From NCBI GenBank assembly GCA_028716785.1, contig JAQUPD010000002.1:1-64000 (forward strand): a DNA stretch of 64,000 nucleotides, written 5' to 3'. Positions 33,672-43,527 of this stretch are shown here, in pieces. The notes below the pieces were generated by a model. The model was not told the DNA's origin. It searched no databases and saw nothing but the letters and a program-made list of their open reading frames with translations. Source of the stretch: Fidelibacterota bacterium. Lineage in GTDB: Bacteria; Fidelibacterota; Fidelibacteria; Fidelibacterales; Fidelibacteraceae. Each line of letters starts with the position of its first letter. The first letter of the stretch is position 1. Made by a program: the position numbers and the translations under genes.

Positions 33672-34796
33672 TTAGCAGATTTCCCTATCAGGAACCCTTT
33701 TTATAGTCTTTGTTTTTGTCATTCTGTTGTGATAGTGTTTTGAATCACCCCATTCATCATACGCAATTTTATTGTCTTGCAGGTAAATTCTTATTTCCAA
33801 ACAACGTTTGCAATCTTCCAGGTTTTCGTCGGTAGAGGGTTTATTACTATACAGATGGTAATCATTCCTGAATTTACCAGGCGTTATATTGGGCATAATG
33901 ACGTTGGCGCCAATTTTAAGGGCTTTTTCTCGTCCCCCTTTATCTATCGCCTGAAGAGCTGTAGTAGCAGCGATGTTGATATCTTTCATAAGAATCCGAA
34001 GGCAAGCAATCATTTTCAGAGAAAGTTCAAACCGCTTTTGTTGGGACATGAGCAGGTATCTAAAGGCATACAGAGGCGTTTCTTCGTGCTCCAAGTAAGG
34101 CCCCATTCCCACCATATCAAGGTCCATTGTTTGCATCCAGAGAAGATCATCCGCCAGACTCTCAATCGTTTGAAAGGGGAGACCGATCATAACGCCACTG
34201 CCGGTTTGATATCCTAAATCTTTCAAATTATAAAGACATTGAAGCCGTTGGTCAAAATCATGCAGGGCATCGTTAGGATGAAGTTTTGCATAGAGGTTCC
34301 GGTCTGAAGTCTCAATACGGAGCAAATACCGAGCTGCTCCGTGTTCATACCATTGTTTATACGTTTCTCTCTCCTGCTCCCCACACGACAAAGTTACGCG
34401 AAGAGAACCTTTGGAAAGGGTTTGGATTCCATCAAGAAGATTAGTAATTCTCTTTGTAAACGCAGGACTTTTTTGTTCTCCTGACTGAAGAACAAGAGAT
34501 CCAAAGTGATTTTCATAGGCAAAACGAGCGGCTTTTAGGATTTCTTCATCCTCGATATTATAGCGGTGAACCTTGTTATTGGATTTGCGAATCCCACAGT
34601 ACAAGCAATCCTTCCGACAAATGTTTGAAAATTCAATGAGTCCACGAAAATAAACTTTATTTTGAACAGTCTGTTCTTTTACTTCCTTAGATTTCCTGAA
34701 AAGATGTTGCATATCAAGATCTTCTGTTTGAAGGAGCTGGATGAGATCTGTTTTATTCGGGGTATTTTTATTCAAAATTTCTTCAATCACAATCAC
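33672..34796 (-). CDS. hydE: [FeFe] hydrogenase H-cluster radical SAM maturase HydE
   Basis: Radical SAM enzyme that helps build the diiron site of [FeFe] hydrogenase. The cluster-binding triad is CRKDCLYCGIR (Cys60, Cys64, Cys67), followed by LVLQSGEQ, LRIETSDRNLYAKLHPND, SGVMIGLPFQTIESLADDLL and MVGMGPYLEHEETPLY, all typical of HydE rather than BioB or PylB. 374 aa fits. It starts with GTG (a second GTG is two codons in). No hydF, hydG or hydrogenase gene is near. It implies an anaerobic metabolism with H2 production or use. Confidence 0.85.
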   Translation of the reverse strand: MIVIEEILNKNTPNKTDLIQLLQTEDLDMQHLFRKSKEVKEQTVQNKVYFRGLIEFSNICRKDCLYCGIRKSNNKVHRYNIEDEEILKAARFAYENHFGSLVLQSGEQKSPAFTKRITNLLDGIQTLSKGSLRVTLSCGEQERETYKQWYEHGAARYLLRIETSDRNLYAKLHPNDALHDFDQRLQCLYNLKDLGYQTGSGVMIGLPFQTIESLADDLLWMQTMDLDMVGMGPYLEHEETPLYAFRYLLMSQQKRFELSLKMIACLRILMKDINIAATTALQAIDKGGREKALKIGANVIMPNITPGKFRNDYHLYSNKPSTDENLEDCKRCLEIRIYLQDNKIAYDEWGDSKHYHNRMTKTKTIKRVPDREIC

Positions 34797-34876
34797 TATC
34801 CTTTTACATTTTTATCAATCTGACTTGTAAAACAAACCACGCGTAATTTTAAACATTTTTTAAGAGATATAAAAAT

Positions 34877-34975
34877 ATGGTATCAAATAGAAAGGTTAAT
34901 CCACTAAATCTTGAGGATAAGTTTGGAATCTTTAACGATTACTCATGTCCTTCCCCCTCACATTATCTTATCTGA
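34877..34975 (+). pseudogene. Possible N-terminal remnant of a small cupin gene
   Basis: A 32-codon frame reads MVSNRKVNPLNLEDKFGIFN and then DYSCPSPSHYLI. The first 20 residues resemble the start of small cupins of the mannose-6-phosphate isomerase-like kind (a K-x-N-L-x-x-K-F-x-L-F-N-D pattern), after which the likeness ends. It is too short to be that protein. A chance resemblance is possible. Confidence 0.25.
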
Positions 34976-34980
34976 CAAAG

Positions 34981-35009
34981 TATAATGTTTAAATAAAGGA
35001 GGTGAGTTT
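34981..35009 (+). promoter_or_regulatory. Orphan TATAAT and strong Shine-Dalgarno with no clear gene
   Basis: TATAAT at 34981 is followed by AAAGGAGGTGA at 34995-35005. Only a tiny frame follows: ATG at 35022 (10 codons, ending 35054), or a non-standard ATT at 35010 that has better spacing. No good -35 element is visible. It may be the control region of a lost gene or a very short peptide. Confidence 0.25.
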
Positions 35010-35093
35010 ATTCCAAGAAAGATGATAGTTTTCATGAGTTTAGACGTGTTTTAATGCTTTTACTTTCTTAAAAAATAAATTCTTTTTGGAAAT

Positions 35094-36353
35094 TTATCGG
35101 CCAAGAAGGCGAAACATATTTTTTTTATAGGCTTCTACGCCGGGCTGGTCAAAGGGATTTACACCCAGGGTATAGCCATAGATTGCAATTGCAAATTCAA
35201 AAATTACAAGGAGTTCAAAAATATTTTCTTCATCCAGACGATCAAGATGAAAGGTAGAGACAGGAACACCGCCTTCTTGATGAGCTTTGAGGGTTCCCTC
35301 ATAAGCTTTTTGATTGACCCAGCTAAGCGATTTACCGGCTATATAATTCAGACTATCTAAATTTTGGTCGTCATGAGGAATAAGTAAATCTGTATCATAG
35401 GTATCAATTATAAGGAATGTTTCAAAAATATTTCGTGTCCCTTCTTGTATCCATTGGCCAAGACTATGGAGATCGGTAGTAAATACGGCGGACGCGGGAT
35501 ATAATCCTTTCTCCTTTTTTCCTTCACTTTCGCCGAATAATTGTTTCCACCATTCCGCAAGAAAGTGGATTTGGGGTTCAAAAGTAGCTAAGATTTCAAT
35601 TGCTTTTCCATTTTTCAAAAGGATTTTCCGATTCCGTGCATAACGAAAAGCGGGATTGGTTCTATCATCGAGGATTGCTTGATCATAACCCGCCTTAGCT
35701 CCTTTTAGAATAGACTGAAGATTTCCTCCCATGGCAAGAATAGGTAGAAGTCCAACAGGAGTAAGCACAGAAAAACGCCCCCCTACATCATTGGGGATTG
35801 TAAAAGTTCGATATCCTTCTTGCTCACTCAGGGCGCGAAGTGCCCCTTTTGAAGCATCGGTTGTAGCAATAATACGGTGTGATGCCTCTTTCCCATATTT
35901 TTCATACGCCAGATTTCTTAAAAATCGAAAAGCAATACCAGGTTCTATGGTTGTTCCCGATTTAGAAATGACATTAATATAAAAATCCTTTTCGCGGAGC
36001 TCTTCAAGAAGGCGAGTGAGTTCGAGAGGACTTAAATGTTTTCCTGCAAAGCGGATTTTATTTTCATTTGGAAAGAGGGAAGATATAACGGCTTTTGCTC
36101 CCAAATAAGAGCCCCCAATGCCTATACACACCAACACATCACCACTTTCCCGAATTTCCTGAGCCACATCAAAAAGCAGTTTTAAATCCTCCTCTTTTTG
36201 CAAAGGCAAATCCATCCATCCTAAAAATTCTTTCCCTAAACCTTGACGATTTAACAGCAAATGAAACGACTCGTGTGTTCTGTCTTCAATATCTTCTAAG
36301 TGAATTGGTTCAAATGAGTGACATAACACTTCATCGTCGTAACGTACAAACAT
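35094..36353 (-). CDS. pgi: Glucose-6-phosphate isomerase
   Basis: Interconverts glucose-6-phosphate and fructose-6-phosphate in glycolysis. Two SIS domains: CIGIGGSYLGAKAVISSLF and NVISKSGTTIEPGIAFRFLR (phosphate-binding), then PNDVGGRFSVLTPVGLLPI and the C-terminal HQEGGVPVSTFHLDRLDEEN. At 419 aa it is of the shorter Bacillus/Thermotoga type, not the ~550-aa E. coli form. It is flanked on both sides by AT-rich gaps (about 300 and 145 bases), so it is probably transcribed alone. Confidence 0.93.
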   Translation of the reverse strand: MFVRYDDEVLCHSFEPIHLEDIEDRTHESFHLLLNRQGLGKEFLGWMDLPLQKEEDLKLLFDVAQEIRESGDVLVCIGIGGSYLGAKAVISSLFPNENKIRFAGKHLSPLELTRLLEELREKDFYINVISKSGTTIEPGIAFRFLRNLAYEKYGKEASHRIIATTDASKGALRALSEQEGYRTFTIPNDVGGRFSVLTPVGLLPILAMGGNLQSILKGAKAGYDQAILDDRTNPAFRYARNRKILLKNGKAIEILATFEPQIHFLAEWWKQLFGESEGKKEKGLYPASAVFTTDLHSLGQWIQEGTRNIFETFLIIDTYDTDLLIPHDDQNLDSLNYIAGKSLSWVNQKAYEGTLKAHQEGGVPVSTFHLDRLDEENIFELLVIFEFAIAIYGYTLGVNPFDQPGVEAYKKNMFRLLGR

Positions 36354-36498
36354 CGGTTATTCCTTCTACTTTCCCTTTATTCTTTGATACATTTGATATA
36401 AAAAAGTCTCATTTTTTTAGTTCTTTATCCTAAAATTACGATTGCGCTAGCCATGTCTTAGGTAAATGTACTTATCCTGATGTTTGTGACTTCTACTC

Positions 36499-37428
36499 TT
36501 AAACATGCTTTAAAAGCGAGCTGTTTTCCACCATATGTGCTGTCAACTCCGGTGAATGTGTCCCAATAAATGTTGCAGAAAGAGCCCCAGCTGCTGCGCC
36601 AAATTCTATACAGGCAGCATACTCCCAGTCGTTCAAGAGTCCCCAAATAAAACCAGCATGAAAAATATCACCACTTCCATTACTATCTACCGCTTGGACG
36701 TGAAAGGCTGGTTGAAATGCTGTTTTTTTCCGATTACCATAAACAACTCCACCCGCTCCCAACGTTACAGCAGCCAATTTTACAGACGGTTTTGATAAAA
36801 ATTGACACGCTGAAAAAAGATCAATCGTTCCGAGTGTTTTTATGACTCCTTCTTTAGGTGCCAGCCAAAAATCAATTACTGGGGACCATTTTTCCAAGTT
36901 TAAAACCCGTGATCCCGGATCAAGCACTGTAAGAACTCCTTTTTTATGAGCTTCTTTACAAATAGGAAATTCTGTTTCTTCGTAGCGTCCTTCTACAAGA
37001 AGGATGTCACCAGCTTTCATTGCATTCACAAAGTGAGCATCATAGACAGGAATACAATTTTTGTCATCCGCTAAAATAGCTGTTCGTTTGCCATGATTTG
37101 CTTTCTCAATAAGGATATATGCAACGGGGTTTTGGGTACCTTCTTTAACTTGGAGATAAGTCGTATTTACGCCCTGCTCCTTAATTTCCTCAAGGACTTT
37201 CATTCCAACGTCATCATCCCCACACGCAGCAAGCAAATACGTTTCCACACCTGAGCGGGACAAAAAAGCCGTAGCATTGGAAGCAGGGCCACCAAAAAAG
37301 CGATAAACATCTGATGTAACCCTTTTTTCGTTAAGCGCTGGGTAAGAATCTAAAAATAAAACATGATCATAAACTAAAAGACCAGTTGCAAAAACACAGT
37401 GATTGAATAATGTTTTTGGTAATTTCAT
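36499..37428 (-). CDS. PfkB-family carbohydrate/nucleoside kinase
   Basis: Ribokinase-like fold. Gly-rich N-terminal signature is FFGGPASNATAFLSRSG; the C-terminal PfkB signature with the catalytic Asp is DSNGSGDIFHAGF, a variant of the usual D-T-x-G-A-G-D. The middle has VLTVLDPGSRVLNLEKW and VTLGAGGVVYG. The Thr to Ser change in the anion hole is tolerated in the family. Substrate is unknown (ribose, fructose or a nucleoside are all possible). It follows the DnaJ/TerB gene with no gap. Confidence 0.85.
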   Translation of the reverse strand: MKLPKTLFNHCVFATGLLVYDHVLFLDSYPALNEKRVTSDVYRFFGGPASNATAFLSRSGVETYLLAACGDDDVGMKVLEEIKEQGVNTTYLQVKEGTQNPVAYILIEKANHGKRTAILADDKNCIPVYDAHFVNAMKAGDILLVEGRYEETEFPICKEAHKKGVLTVLDPGSRVLNLEKWSPVIDFWLAPKEGVIKTLGTIDLFSACQFLSKPSVKLAAVTLGAGGVVYGNRKKTAFQPAFHVQAVDSNGSGDIFHAGFIWGLLNDWEYAACIEFGAAAGALSATFIGTHSPELTAHMVENSSLLKHV

Positions 37429-38181
37429 TTAAAAATTCCGAATTGACCGGATTTGTCGATAAGCATCATTAATTTGCTTAAACTTTTCTTCAGCCGTTCT
37501 TATAAGATCAGGCCCTAAGTGGGCAACTTTATCAGGATGATATAGTTGGGCAAGTCGTTTATAAGAAGCTATTATTTCTTCATTTGAAGCATTAGGACTT
37601 ACTTCAAGAATTTTATAAAGGGCATCATTAGTTTTAGGTTCATATATAGCTAAGATTGATTCATAATCTTGATAAGATAATCCTAAATTTAAGGCAATTT
37701 GTTCAATTGATTTTTTTTCAGCGACATCAATAGAACCATCTGCCTGGGCGAGTCCAAACAAAAGATGTAAAAATTGTATACGCGACGACATATCAAGATA
37801 CATGGAGATTTGTCGCACTACATTGGTAATGTCAATATCTTTATCAAGGGTTTGTTTAAAAAGAAACATCAGTTCCTGGACAAACTTTTGATCAGACAGT
37901 GTTTGCATCAAATATTTTTTAATATAGGCGATTTCCCCTTTTTTAATTTTTTTATCTGCTTTTACAATATAGGCAAAAACAATGATCAAGCTTACATAAA
38001 AGTCCCCCATTTGCGTTTGGGTTGGAGGTGCACCATAGGAATAGCCGCTAGAAATGCGCTGGGCATTTTTATTCTTTTCATCAAGCCTTGAGCCAAATAT
38101 TCCCCCAAGAATCGCACCAATGGGACCAAATAAAACCCATCCTAACCCTGCTCCGATAATTGTTTTATATGAAATTGCCAT
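37429..38181 (-). CDS. TerB-like and DnaJ-domain protein (DjlA-like)
   Basis: Starts with a glycine-rich hydrophobic segment ([20 protein letters not shown]) that may anchor it to the membrane, then a TerB-like helical domain (about 55-170: [39 protein letters not shown]) and a C-terminal J domain with the HPD motif ([19 protein letters not shown]). This is the plan of DjlA-type co-chaperones, which stimulate DnaK at the membrane. 250 aa is normal. Confidence 0.88.
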   Translation of the reverse strand: MAISYKTIIGAGLGWVLFGPIGAILGGIFGSRLDEKNKNAQRISSGYSYGAPPTQTQMGDFYVSLIIVFAYIVKADKKIKKGEIAYIKKYLMQTLSDQKFVQELMFLFKQTLDKDIDITNVVRQISMYLDMSSRIQFLHLLFGLAQADGSIDVAEKKSIEQIALNLGLSYQDYESILAIYEPKTNDALYKILEVSPNASNEEIIASYKRLAQLYHPDKVAHLGPDLIRTAEEKFKQINDAYRQIRSIRNF

Positions 38182-38475
38182 ATTATCATTCCTTTTTTTA
38201 ATTGTTCTAAAAGAAATTCGAAAAAACAGACTTGAATTTCAAGTGAATATTAATATTTAAATTTTCATAAAAATTTTTAGTTTAACGCCCAATTTAAGGA
38301 AAAACAAATTATATTATTATTATTTAATAAACAAGCTTGTTGGAACTTTTTATAATCACAAAATTATAAAAAGACAAATCATGAATGATTAAAATTTGTA
38401 ACAAAATTCAAATTATTCATTGAAATAGTAAGGGAAAAACAATAAATTTTTTTGTTGTATTAAAAATAGGGTACC
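38182..38475. promoter_or_regulatory. Divergent promoter region between the DnaJ-like gene and rpoD
   Basis: 294 bases, very AT-rich, between two divergently transcribed genes, so it must hold both promoters. I see no convincing operator or stem. The rpoD ATG has no strong Shine-Dalgarno sequence (AAAATAGGGTACC precedes it). Confidence 0.4.
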
Positions 38476-39372
38476 ATGGAGAAAAAAGAGACAATTGAGA
38501 CAAAAGCAAGACCAAAGAAACGCAAAAAACAGCGTTCAACGAATGATGCCAACAGGGCATTAAGTCGGTATTTAGATGAAATTGGTCATTTTGAGCCTTT
38601 AACACCGGCAGAAGAGATTGAATTAGCGAAACGAGTAAAGCAAGGTGATCGGCGAGCGTTAAAGCAGTTATGTGAAGCAAATTTACGCTTTGTCGTAAGT
38701 GTTGCCAAAGACTACCAAGGGCAAGGACTTCCCTTGACAGATTTAATCAACGAGGGCAATTTAGGATTAATTAAAGCGGCAGAACGTTTTGATGAAACGC
38801 GTGGATTTAAATTTATTTCTTACGCCGTATGGTGGATTCGTCAGAGCATTTTACAGGCACTTGCTGAACACAGTCGTATTGTCCGCCTCCCTTTAAACCG
38901 TGTCGGCACAATTACAAAGATTACCCGTGCTGCGGAGGAATTGGAAGGGACAGGAGAGCGGACGCCAAATCCTGATGAAATTGCAGACAAGCTGGGATTA
39001 AAGACATACGAAATTTCAGATGCTGTTCGAATTTCGCGGCGTCATCATTCTCTGGATGCTCCTTTTCGGGACGGCGAAAAAAATTCCCTCATCGATATTA
39101 TTGAAGATACTGGCCAACAAACGCCAGATCATCTGCTCATGGACGAAAGTCTTGAAGCAGAAATTCGTTCAGCCCTTGATACGTTGAAAGATCGTGAACG
39201 AGATGTCATTAAGATGTATTTTGGCATTGACCGGGAATATGCACTTACCCTTAATGAAATTGGGGAAGAATTTAATCTTACCCGTGAGAGGGTTCGACAA
39301 ATTAAAGAAAAAGCAATTCGGCGCTTACGACACAAATCCCGCAGCCAAAAACTACGAGCTTATTTAGGCTAA
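38476..39372 (+). CDS. rpoD: Primary RNA polymerase sigma factor (RpoD/SigA, short)
   Basis: Sigma-70 factor. A basic N-terminal tail ([11 protein letters not shown]) is followed by region 1.2 ([20 protein letters not shown]), region 2 ([40 protein letters not shown]), region 3, and region 4 with the -35-binding helix-turn-helix ([20 protein letters not shown]). Region 1.1 is absent, as in the short primary sigma factors of FCB bacteria; 298 aa fits that class. It is followed by rpsU after 34 bases. Confidence 0.94.
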   Translation: MEKKETIETKARPKKRKKQRSTNDANRALSRYLDEIGHFEPLTPAEEIELAKRVKQGDRRALKQLCEANLRFVVSVAKDYQGQGLPLTDLINEGNLGLIKAAERFDETRGFKFISYAVWWIRQSILQALAEHSRIVRLPLNRVGTITKITRAAEELEGTGERTPNPDEIADKLGLKTYEISDAVRISRRHHSLDAPFRDGEKNSLIDIIEDTGQQTPDHLLMDESLEAEIRSALDTLKDRERDVIKMYFGIDREYALTLNEIGEEFNLTRERVRQIKEKAIRRLRHKSRSQKLRAYLG

Positions 39373-39406
39373 GGAAAACATAACAGAAAGGTGGTGATTT
39401 TTCTTA

Positions 39407-39598
39407 ATGGTTCAAGTTACAGTTCATAAAGATGAACCACTAGAAAAAGCATTGAAGCGTTTCAAAAAAAAGTTTGAAAAGGCAGGTATTATGAGAGACA
39501 TTAACAAAATCTCTTATTATGTTAAACCCAGCCAGGAAAAACGAATCCGTCGAGCAAAGGCGGAAAGACGCTTGAGACGACTTCGATACAAGCAGTAA
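39407..39598 (+). CDS. rpsU: 30S ribosomal protein S21
   Basis: Small basic protein, 63 aa: VTVHKDEPLEKALKRFKKKF, GIMRDINKISYYVKPSQEKR and an Arg-rich C-terminal helix. AAAGGTGGTGA before the ATG is the ribosome binding site. rpoD-rpsU adjacency is frequent (in the reverse order in enterobacteria). A clear terminator follows. Confidence 0.95.
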   Translation: MVQVTVHKDEPLEKALKRFKKKFEKAGIMRDINKISYYVKPSQEKRIRRAKAERRLRRLRYKQ

Positions 39599-39608
39599 AA
39601 GCCTATGA

Positions 39609-39636
39609 AGTCCGGAACATTCCGGACTTTTCTTTT
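39609..39636 (+). terminator. Intrinsic terminator after rpsU
   Basis: AGTCCGGA and TCCGGACT form an 8-bp stem around ACAT and are followed by TTTTCTTTTTT. This closes the rpoD-rpsU transcript; the glmM ribosome binding site (AGGAGG) starts immediately after the T tract. Confidence 0.85.
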
Positions 39637-39650
39637 TTAGGAGGAAAGAA

Positions 39651-41030
39651 ATGCTTATCGAATCTATTTCCGGAGTTCGGGGTATTGTTGGCGAGAGTTT
39701 AAAACCAACAAATATTGTTGAGTATGCCGCAGCCCTGGGGACGTATCTTGATTCAAAAGGAACAGTCGTGATTGGACGCGATTCTCGTCCTTCTGGCGAA
39801 GCCATTGTTCGCATCTTTAGTGCAACGCTTCAATGGATGGGGATCAATGTTATTAATCTTGGCATTGTTCCCACACCAACCGTTCAACTTATTACAGAAA
39901 AACGGAGGGTAGATGCCGGTATCGCCATCACAGCTAGCCATAATCCTTTTCCATGGAATGGGATTAAATACATTGATCGAAGCGGCCTCTTCATGAGTGC
40001 AGAGCAAGTGCAATACCTTTTAAATCTTAAAAAAGAGGGAAATTTTTTATTTAAACAAAGTGGGGAATTTGGAACGTATACGGAAGTATCCAGCGCCCTT
40101 GAGGAACACATCGATAATGTTCTTTCTATTCCCTATATCCATCCTGAAGAAATCAAGAAAAAACATTACCGTGTTGTTGTTGATGCTGTAAATGGAGGGG
40201 CTTCTGTTGCGCTGCCTGTTCTTTTAAAAAAATTGGGATGTGAGGTTATCGAATTATACTGCAAACCTGACGGATATTTTCCTCATATTCCAGAGCCATT
40301 GCCAGAAAATTTAACAGACCTTATGTCAGCTGTGGTCTTACATCATGCAGATGTAGGTATGGCTGTGGATCCCGATGGAGATAGACTTGCTATTGTGGAT
40401 GAGGAAGGACACTATTTATCTGAAGAATATACCCTAGTGATGGCCGTTAAAACTGTCCTCTCTAAAACATCCGTGAAAAATCCCCTTGTTGTTACAAATC
40501 TTTCCACTACCTTAGCGGTGGATAGAATTGTGGAAATGTATGGAGGAAAAATTATTCGGACACCCGTTGGTGAAATTAATGTATCTTCCCGAATGAAAAA
40601 GGAAAATGCCATCATTGGGGGTGAGGGGAATGGAGGAGTTATCCTTCCTGCTTCTCATCTTGGTCGAGATAGCCTTGTCGGCGCTGCATTGATTTTGCAA
40701 CTTCTTACCGATGAAAAAATACCCCTTAGCGAAATTTTTATACACCTTCCTCAATACCGCATGTGTAAGAAAAAAGTTGATATTTCTACGGCAGATCCTG
40801 ATAAATTGCTGGAGAAACTCAAAGAAAAATTCTCCAACAAAAATATTAACACAGAAGATGGTTTAAAAATCATTGAAAAAAATCGGTGGGTTCATATTCG
40901 AAAATCCAACACAGAGCCAATTCTTCGCATTTATGCAGAAGCACCCATTTTGGAAGAAGCTGAATCTCTCGCTGATGCCATGATTGGAGAGATAAAGCGT
41001 GAAATAAATACTATGGATAAAAATCCTTAA
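39651..41030 (+). CDS. glmM: Phosphoglucosamine mutase (phosphohexomutase family)
   Basis: Alpha-D-phosphohexomutase. The phosphoserine is in GIAITASHNPFPWNG, metal-binding loop in AVDPDGDRLAI, sugar-binding loop in GGEGNGGVILPASHLGRDSL, phosphate-binding loop in KSNTEPILRIYAEA. The GGEGNGG loop is the form seen in FCB and archaeal GlmM-like enzymes; strict GlmM of proteobacteria has GGEQSGH, so phosphomannomutase activity cannot be excluded. It probably feeds UDP-GlcNAc and peptidoglycan synthesis. Strong AGGAGG ribosome binding site. Confidence 0.85.
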   Translation: MLIESISGVRGIVGESLKPTNIVEYAAALGTYLDSKGTVVIGRDSRPSGEAIVRIFSATLQWMGINVINLGIVPTPTVQLITEKRRVDAGIAITASHNPFPWNGIKYIDRSGLFMSAEQVQYLLNLKKEGNFLFKQSGEFGTYTEVSSALEEHIDNVLSIPYIHPEEIKKKHYRVVVDAVNGGASVALPVLLKKLGCEVIELYCKPDGYFPHIPEPLPENLTDLMSAVVLHHADVGMAVDPDGDRLAIVDEEGHYLSEEYTLVMAVKTVLSKTSVKNPLVVTNLSTTLAVDRIVEMYGGKIIRTPVGEINVSSRMKKENAIIGGEGNGGVILPASHLGRDSLVGAALILQLLTDEKIPLSEIFIHLPQYRMCKKKVDISTADPDKLLEKLKEKFSNKNINTEDGLKIIEKNRWVHIRKSNTEPILRIYAEAPILEEAESLADAMIGEIKREINTMDKNP

Positions 41031-41056
41031 AAAATAAAGAATCCAAAGGATGATAT

Positions 41057-41740
41057 ATGAAAAGAATAGAAAATATTTCCAGCTATATTGACCATACCTT
41101 GTTAAAACCTGATGCGACGCAAGAGGACATTTTTAAACTCTGTCGGGAAGCAATTGATTACCATTTTGCTGCTGTGTGTGTTAATCCTTATTGGGTCTCA
41201 CGATGTACGGATTGGCTAAAAGACTCTCATGCTAAAATCTGCACTGTAATTGGTTTCCCCTTGGGAGCAAATACAACTGCTGTAAAAGTCGCCGAAGCGC
41301 GTCAAGCCGTTGAAGATGGTGCTCACGAAATTGACATGGTGATAAATATTGGTGCTTTAAAATCGGGAAGCCTTATCGACGTGGAAACAGATATTAAAGC
41401 TGTCACAGAATCCGTTAAAAAATACACAAAGGATATCCTTGTAAAAGTGATTCTTGAAACCTGTCTTCTTACACATGATGAAAAGGTTATTGCCTGTAAA
41501 TTAAGTGAAAAAGCTGGTGCAGATTTTGTCAAGACCTCCACAGGATTTTCAACGGGAGGTGCAACCCTTGAAGACATACATCTCATGAAACAACACGTGG
41601 GAAATCGATTAGGTGTAAAAGCTTCTGGAGGCATTCGGGATTATGAAACTGCTATAGCAATGATAAATGCTGGTGCTACACGCATTGGGACATCCTCAGG
41701 CGTAAAAATTGTAAGAGATCAAAAGAATCGTGGTGAATAA
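41057..41740 (+). CDS. deoC: Deoxyribose-phosphate aldolase
   Basis: Class I aldolase cleaving 2-deoxyribose-5-phosphate to acetaldehyde and glyceraldehyde-3-phosphate. [19 protein letters not shown] at the start, the Schiff-base Lys in [16 protein letters not shown], the second Lys in [15 protein letters not shown], plus [15 protein letters not shown]. 227 aa is normal. AAGGATGA precedes the ATG, 26 bases after glmM, so the two are likely co-transcribed. Confidence 0.93.
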   Translation: MKRIENISSYIDHTLLKPDATQEDIFKLCREAIDYHFAAVCVNPYWVSRCTDWLKDSHAKICTVIGFPLGANTTAVKVAEARQAVEDGAHEIDMVINIGALKSGSLIDVETDIKAVTESVKKYTKDILVKVILETCLLTHDEKVIACKLSEKAGADFVKTSTGFSTGGATLEDIHLMKQHVGNRLGVKASGGIRDYETAIAMINAGATRIGTSSGVKIVRDQKNRGE

Positions 41741-42094
41741 AAAGGAATCCTATCGGTTATCTGAATTATAAAATTCAACTGGACAGACATCGATAATCCT
41801 TTTTACAGAAATAAATCGTAGCGTAAACTACTTTTAGAAAGATACTAACGGTGAAAAGTTAGCAACAATGCAAAGGTTACTTCTCACTTTCAAGGGGTAA
41901 AAGGGAGAAAAGGACAATTTTTTGAAATACCGAATCACGTATAAAATCATGATAATCAAACCATTAAAAAATAGAAATTTTTGGAGATTTTTTCCTTCCT
42001 TACTCCCGTGGAAAAATAGATATCTCAAGAAGAAAATCAAGTTTATATTAAATATTACATGTTTAATGGTTTAATTTTAAGTTACGAGTAACGG
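41741..42094. other. Intergenic region between deoC and rlmD
   Basis: 354 bases without a supported gene; AT-rich, with short purine and pyrimidine runs (AAGGGGTAAAAGGGAGAAAA near 41892). It must hold the promoter of rlmD. I see no terminator stem or repeat. Confidence 0.4.
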
Positions 42095-43510
42095 ATGTCA
42101 GAATCAATCAGTACTATCAAAAAAAATTCATCGTATACAGTAACAATTGAGAGTCTTGCTTTTGGTGGTAAAGGAATAGCCCGCCTTCAAGATTTTGTAA
42201 TATTTGTCCGAGATGCCTTACCGGGTCAACAGCTGCGCATTAAAATCATTCGTAAAAAAAAGCAGTATGCTGAAGCTATCATCGAGGATATTCTTTGTCA
42301 GTCTCCCCATTATATCCAACCACCTTGTCCTTATTTTCAGGATTGTGGGGGATGCATTTTGCAGAATTTGGAATATTCTAAACAATTATCCTTTAAAGAG
42401 CAGCAAGTTCGGGAAATATTTGCCCATCTTGGCCGTTTAAATCCGATCATCCTTCCTACAAAAAGGGCACCAGAGATTTGGGGATATCGGAATAAAATGG
42501 AGTTTTCTGCAGGGACCGATCGGTGGTATATGAAAGAAAATGATCCTGGTACCCCTCGGGATTTTGCCATTGGGCTTCATGCACCGCGACGATTTGATAA
42601 AATTCTTGATCTCGAAGCGTGTCTTTTGCAAGATGACGAAAGAAATCAGATATTACAATTCATACGTAATAGCATTAAAGCACTTGACTTACCCCTTTAC
42701 AATGCAAAAACGCATGAAGGATATCTTCGCAATATTGTCATTCGCAAAGGATATCACACAGGAGAAATCATGGTTAACTTTGTAACGCGAGATGAATCGC
42801 CAGAGCGTTTATTTCCCCTTGTTGACTCTTTGTTAGAAAATTTTCCTAATGTCACAACCATTGTTAACAATATCAATAATACCCTGGGAATGGTAGCTTT
42901 TGGAAAAAAAGAGATTCTGTTAGCAGGTTCAGGGATTATTCATGATCGCCTGGGCGACATATCATACGAGATTTCTGCTAATAGCTTTTTTCAAACAAAC
43001 ACAAAGGGCGCTGAGCAGCTCTACCGCGTAATTGAAGATTTTGTAACATTAACAGGAAAAGAGACAGTTTGGGATCTTTATTGTGGAACAGGGTCGATTG
43101 CTCTTTACCTCTCACAAAAGACAAAAGAAGTTTTTGGGTTTGAAGTTATTTCTGACGCTATTAGCAATGCCCGTCGAAATGCGGAAAAGAACCATATTAC
43201 AAATTGCCACTTTTTTGAAGCTAACCTCGATAAATTTTTCAAGAAAAATGTCTCATTAATTCAATCGTTACCCACGCCGGATATTGTAATTGTGGATCCT
43301 CCTCGTGCCGGTTTACATCCTGACATGTTAAAAGAGCTTATCACATTAGCGTTTCAAAAAATTATTTATGTCTCTTGCAATCCTTCCACCCAAGCCCGAG
43401 ATTGTGCAGCCTTTGTAGCGCAGGGATACATCCTTGAAAAGGTCCAACCTGTTGATATGTTTCCCCATACTGCTCATATAGAATCCGTTACCCTTTTAAA
43501 AAAAGCTTGA
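42095..43510 (+). CDS. rlmD: 23S rRNA (uracil-5-)-methyltransferase RlmD/RumA-type
   Basis: SAM-dependent m5U methyltransferase with a 4Fe-4S cluster. An N-terminal TRAM domain (YTVTIESLAFGGKGIARL) is followed by cluster cysteines CPYFQDCGGC plus a fourth in LEACLLQ, NSFFQTNTKGAEQLY, the SAM motif WDLYCGTGSIALYLS, IVDPPRAGLHPDM and the nucleophile region VSCNPSTQARD. 471 aa fits RlmD/RlmCD; which uracil (747 or 1939) it modifies is not decidable here. Confidence 0.92.
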   Translation: MSESISTIKKNSSYTVTIESLAFGGKGIARLQDFVIFVRDALPGQQLRIKIIRKKKQYAEAIIEDILCQSPHYIQPPCPYFQDCGGCILQNLEYSKQLSFKEQQVREIFAHLGRLNPIILPTKRAPEIWGYRNKMEFSAGTDRWYMKENDPGTPRDFAIGLHAPRRFDKILDLEACLLQDDERNQILQFIRNSIKALDLPLYNAKTHEGYLRNIVIRKGYHTGEIMVNFVTRDESPERLFPLVDSLLENFPNVTTIVNNINNTLGMVAFGKKEILLAGSGIIHDRLGDISYEISANSFFQTNTKGAEQLYRVIEDFVTLTGKETVWDLYCGTGSIALYLSQKTKEVFGFEVISDAISNARRNAEKNHITNCHFFEANLDKFFKKNVSLIQSLPTPDIVIVDPPRAGLHPDMLKELITLAFQKIIYVSCNPSTQARDCAAFVAQGYILEKVQPVDMFPHTAHIESVTLLKKA

Positions 43511-43527
43511 TACTGTTTTATTCATAT

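Noticed and set aside
33777..34217. 146-codon frame opposite hydE
   Set aside because: Antisense shadow; hydE is supported by its radical SAM motif and family blocks.
41834..42040. 68-codon minus-strand frame with hydrophobic residues
   Set aside because: Phe/Leu/Ile/Lys content is what AT-rich DNA gives by chance; no ribosome binding site or homology seen.
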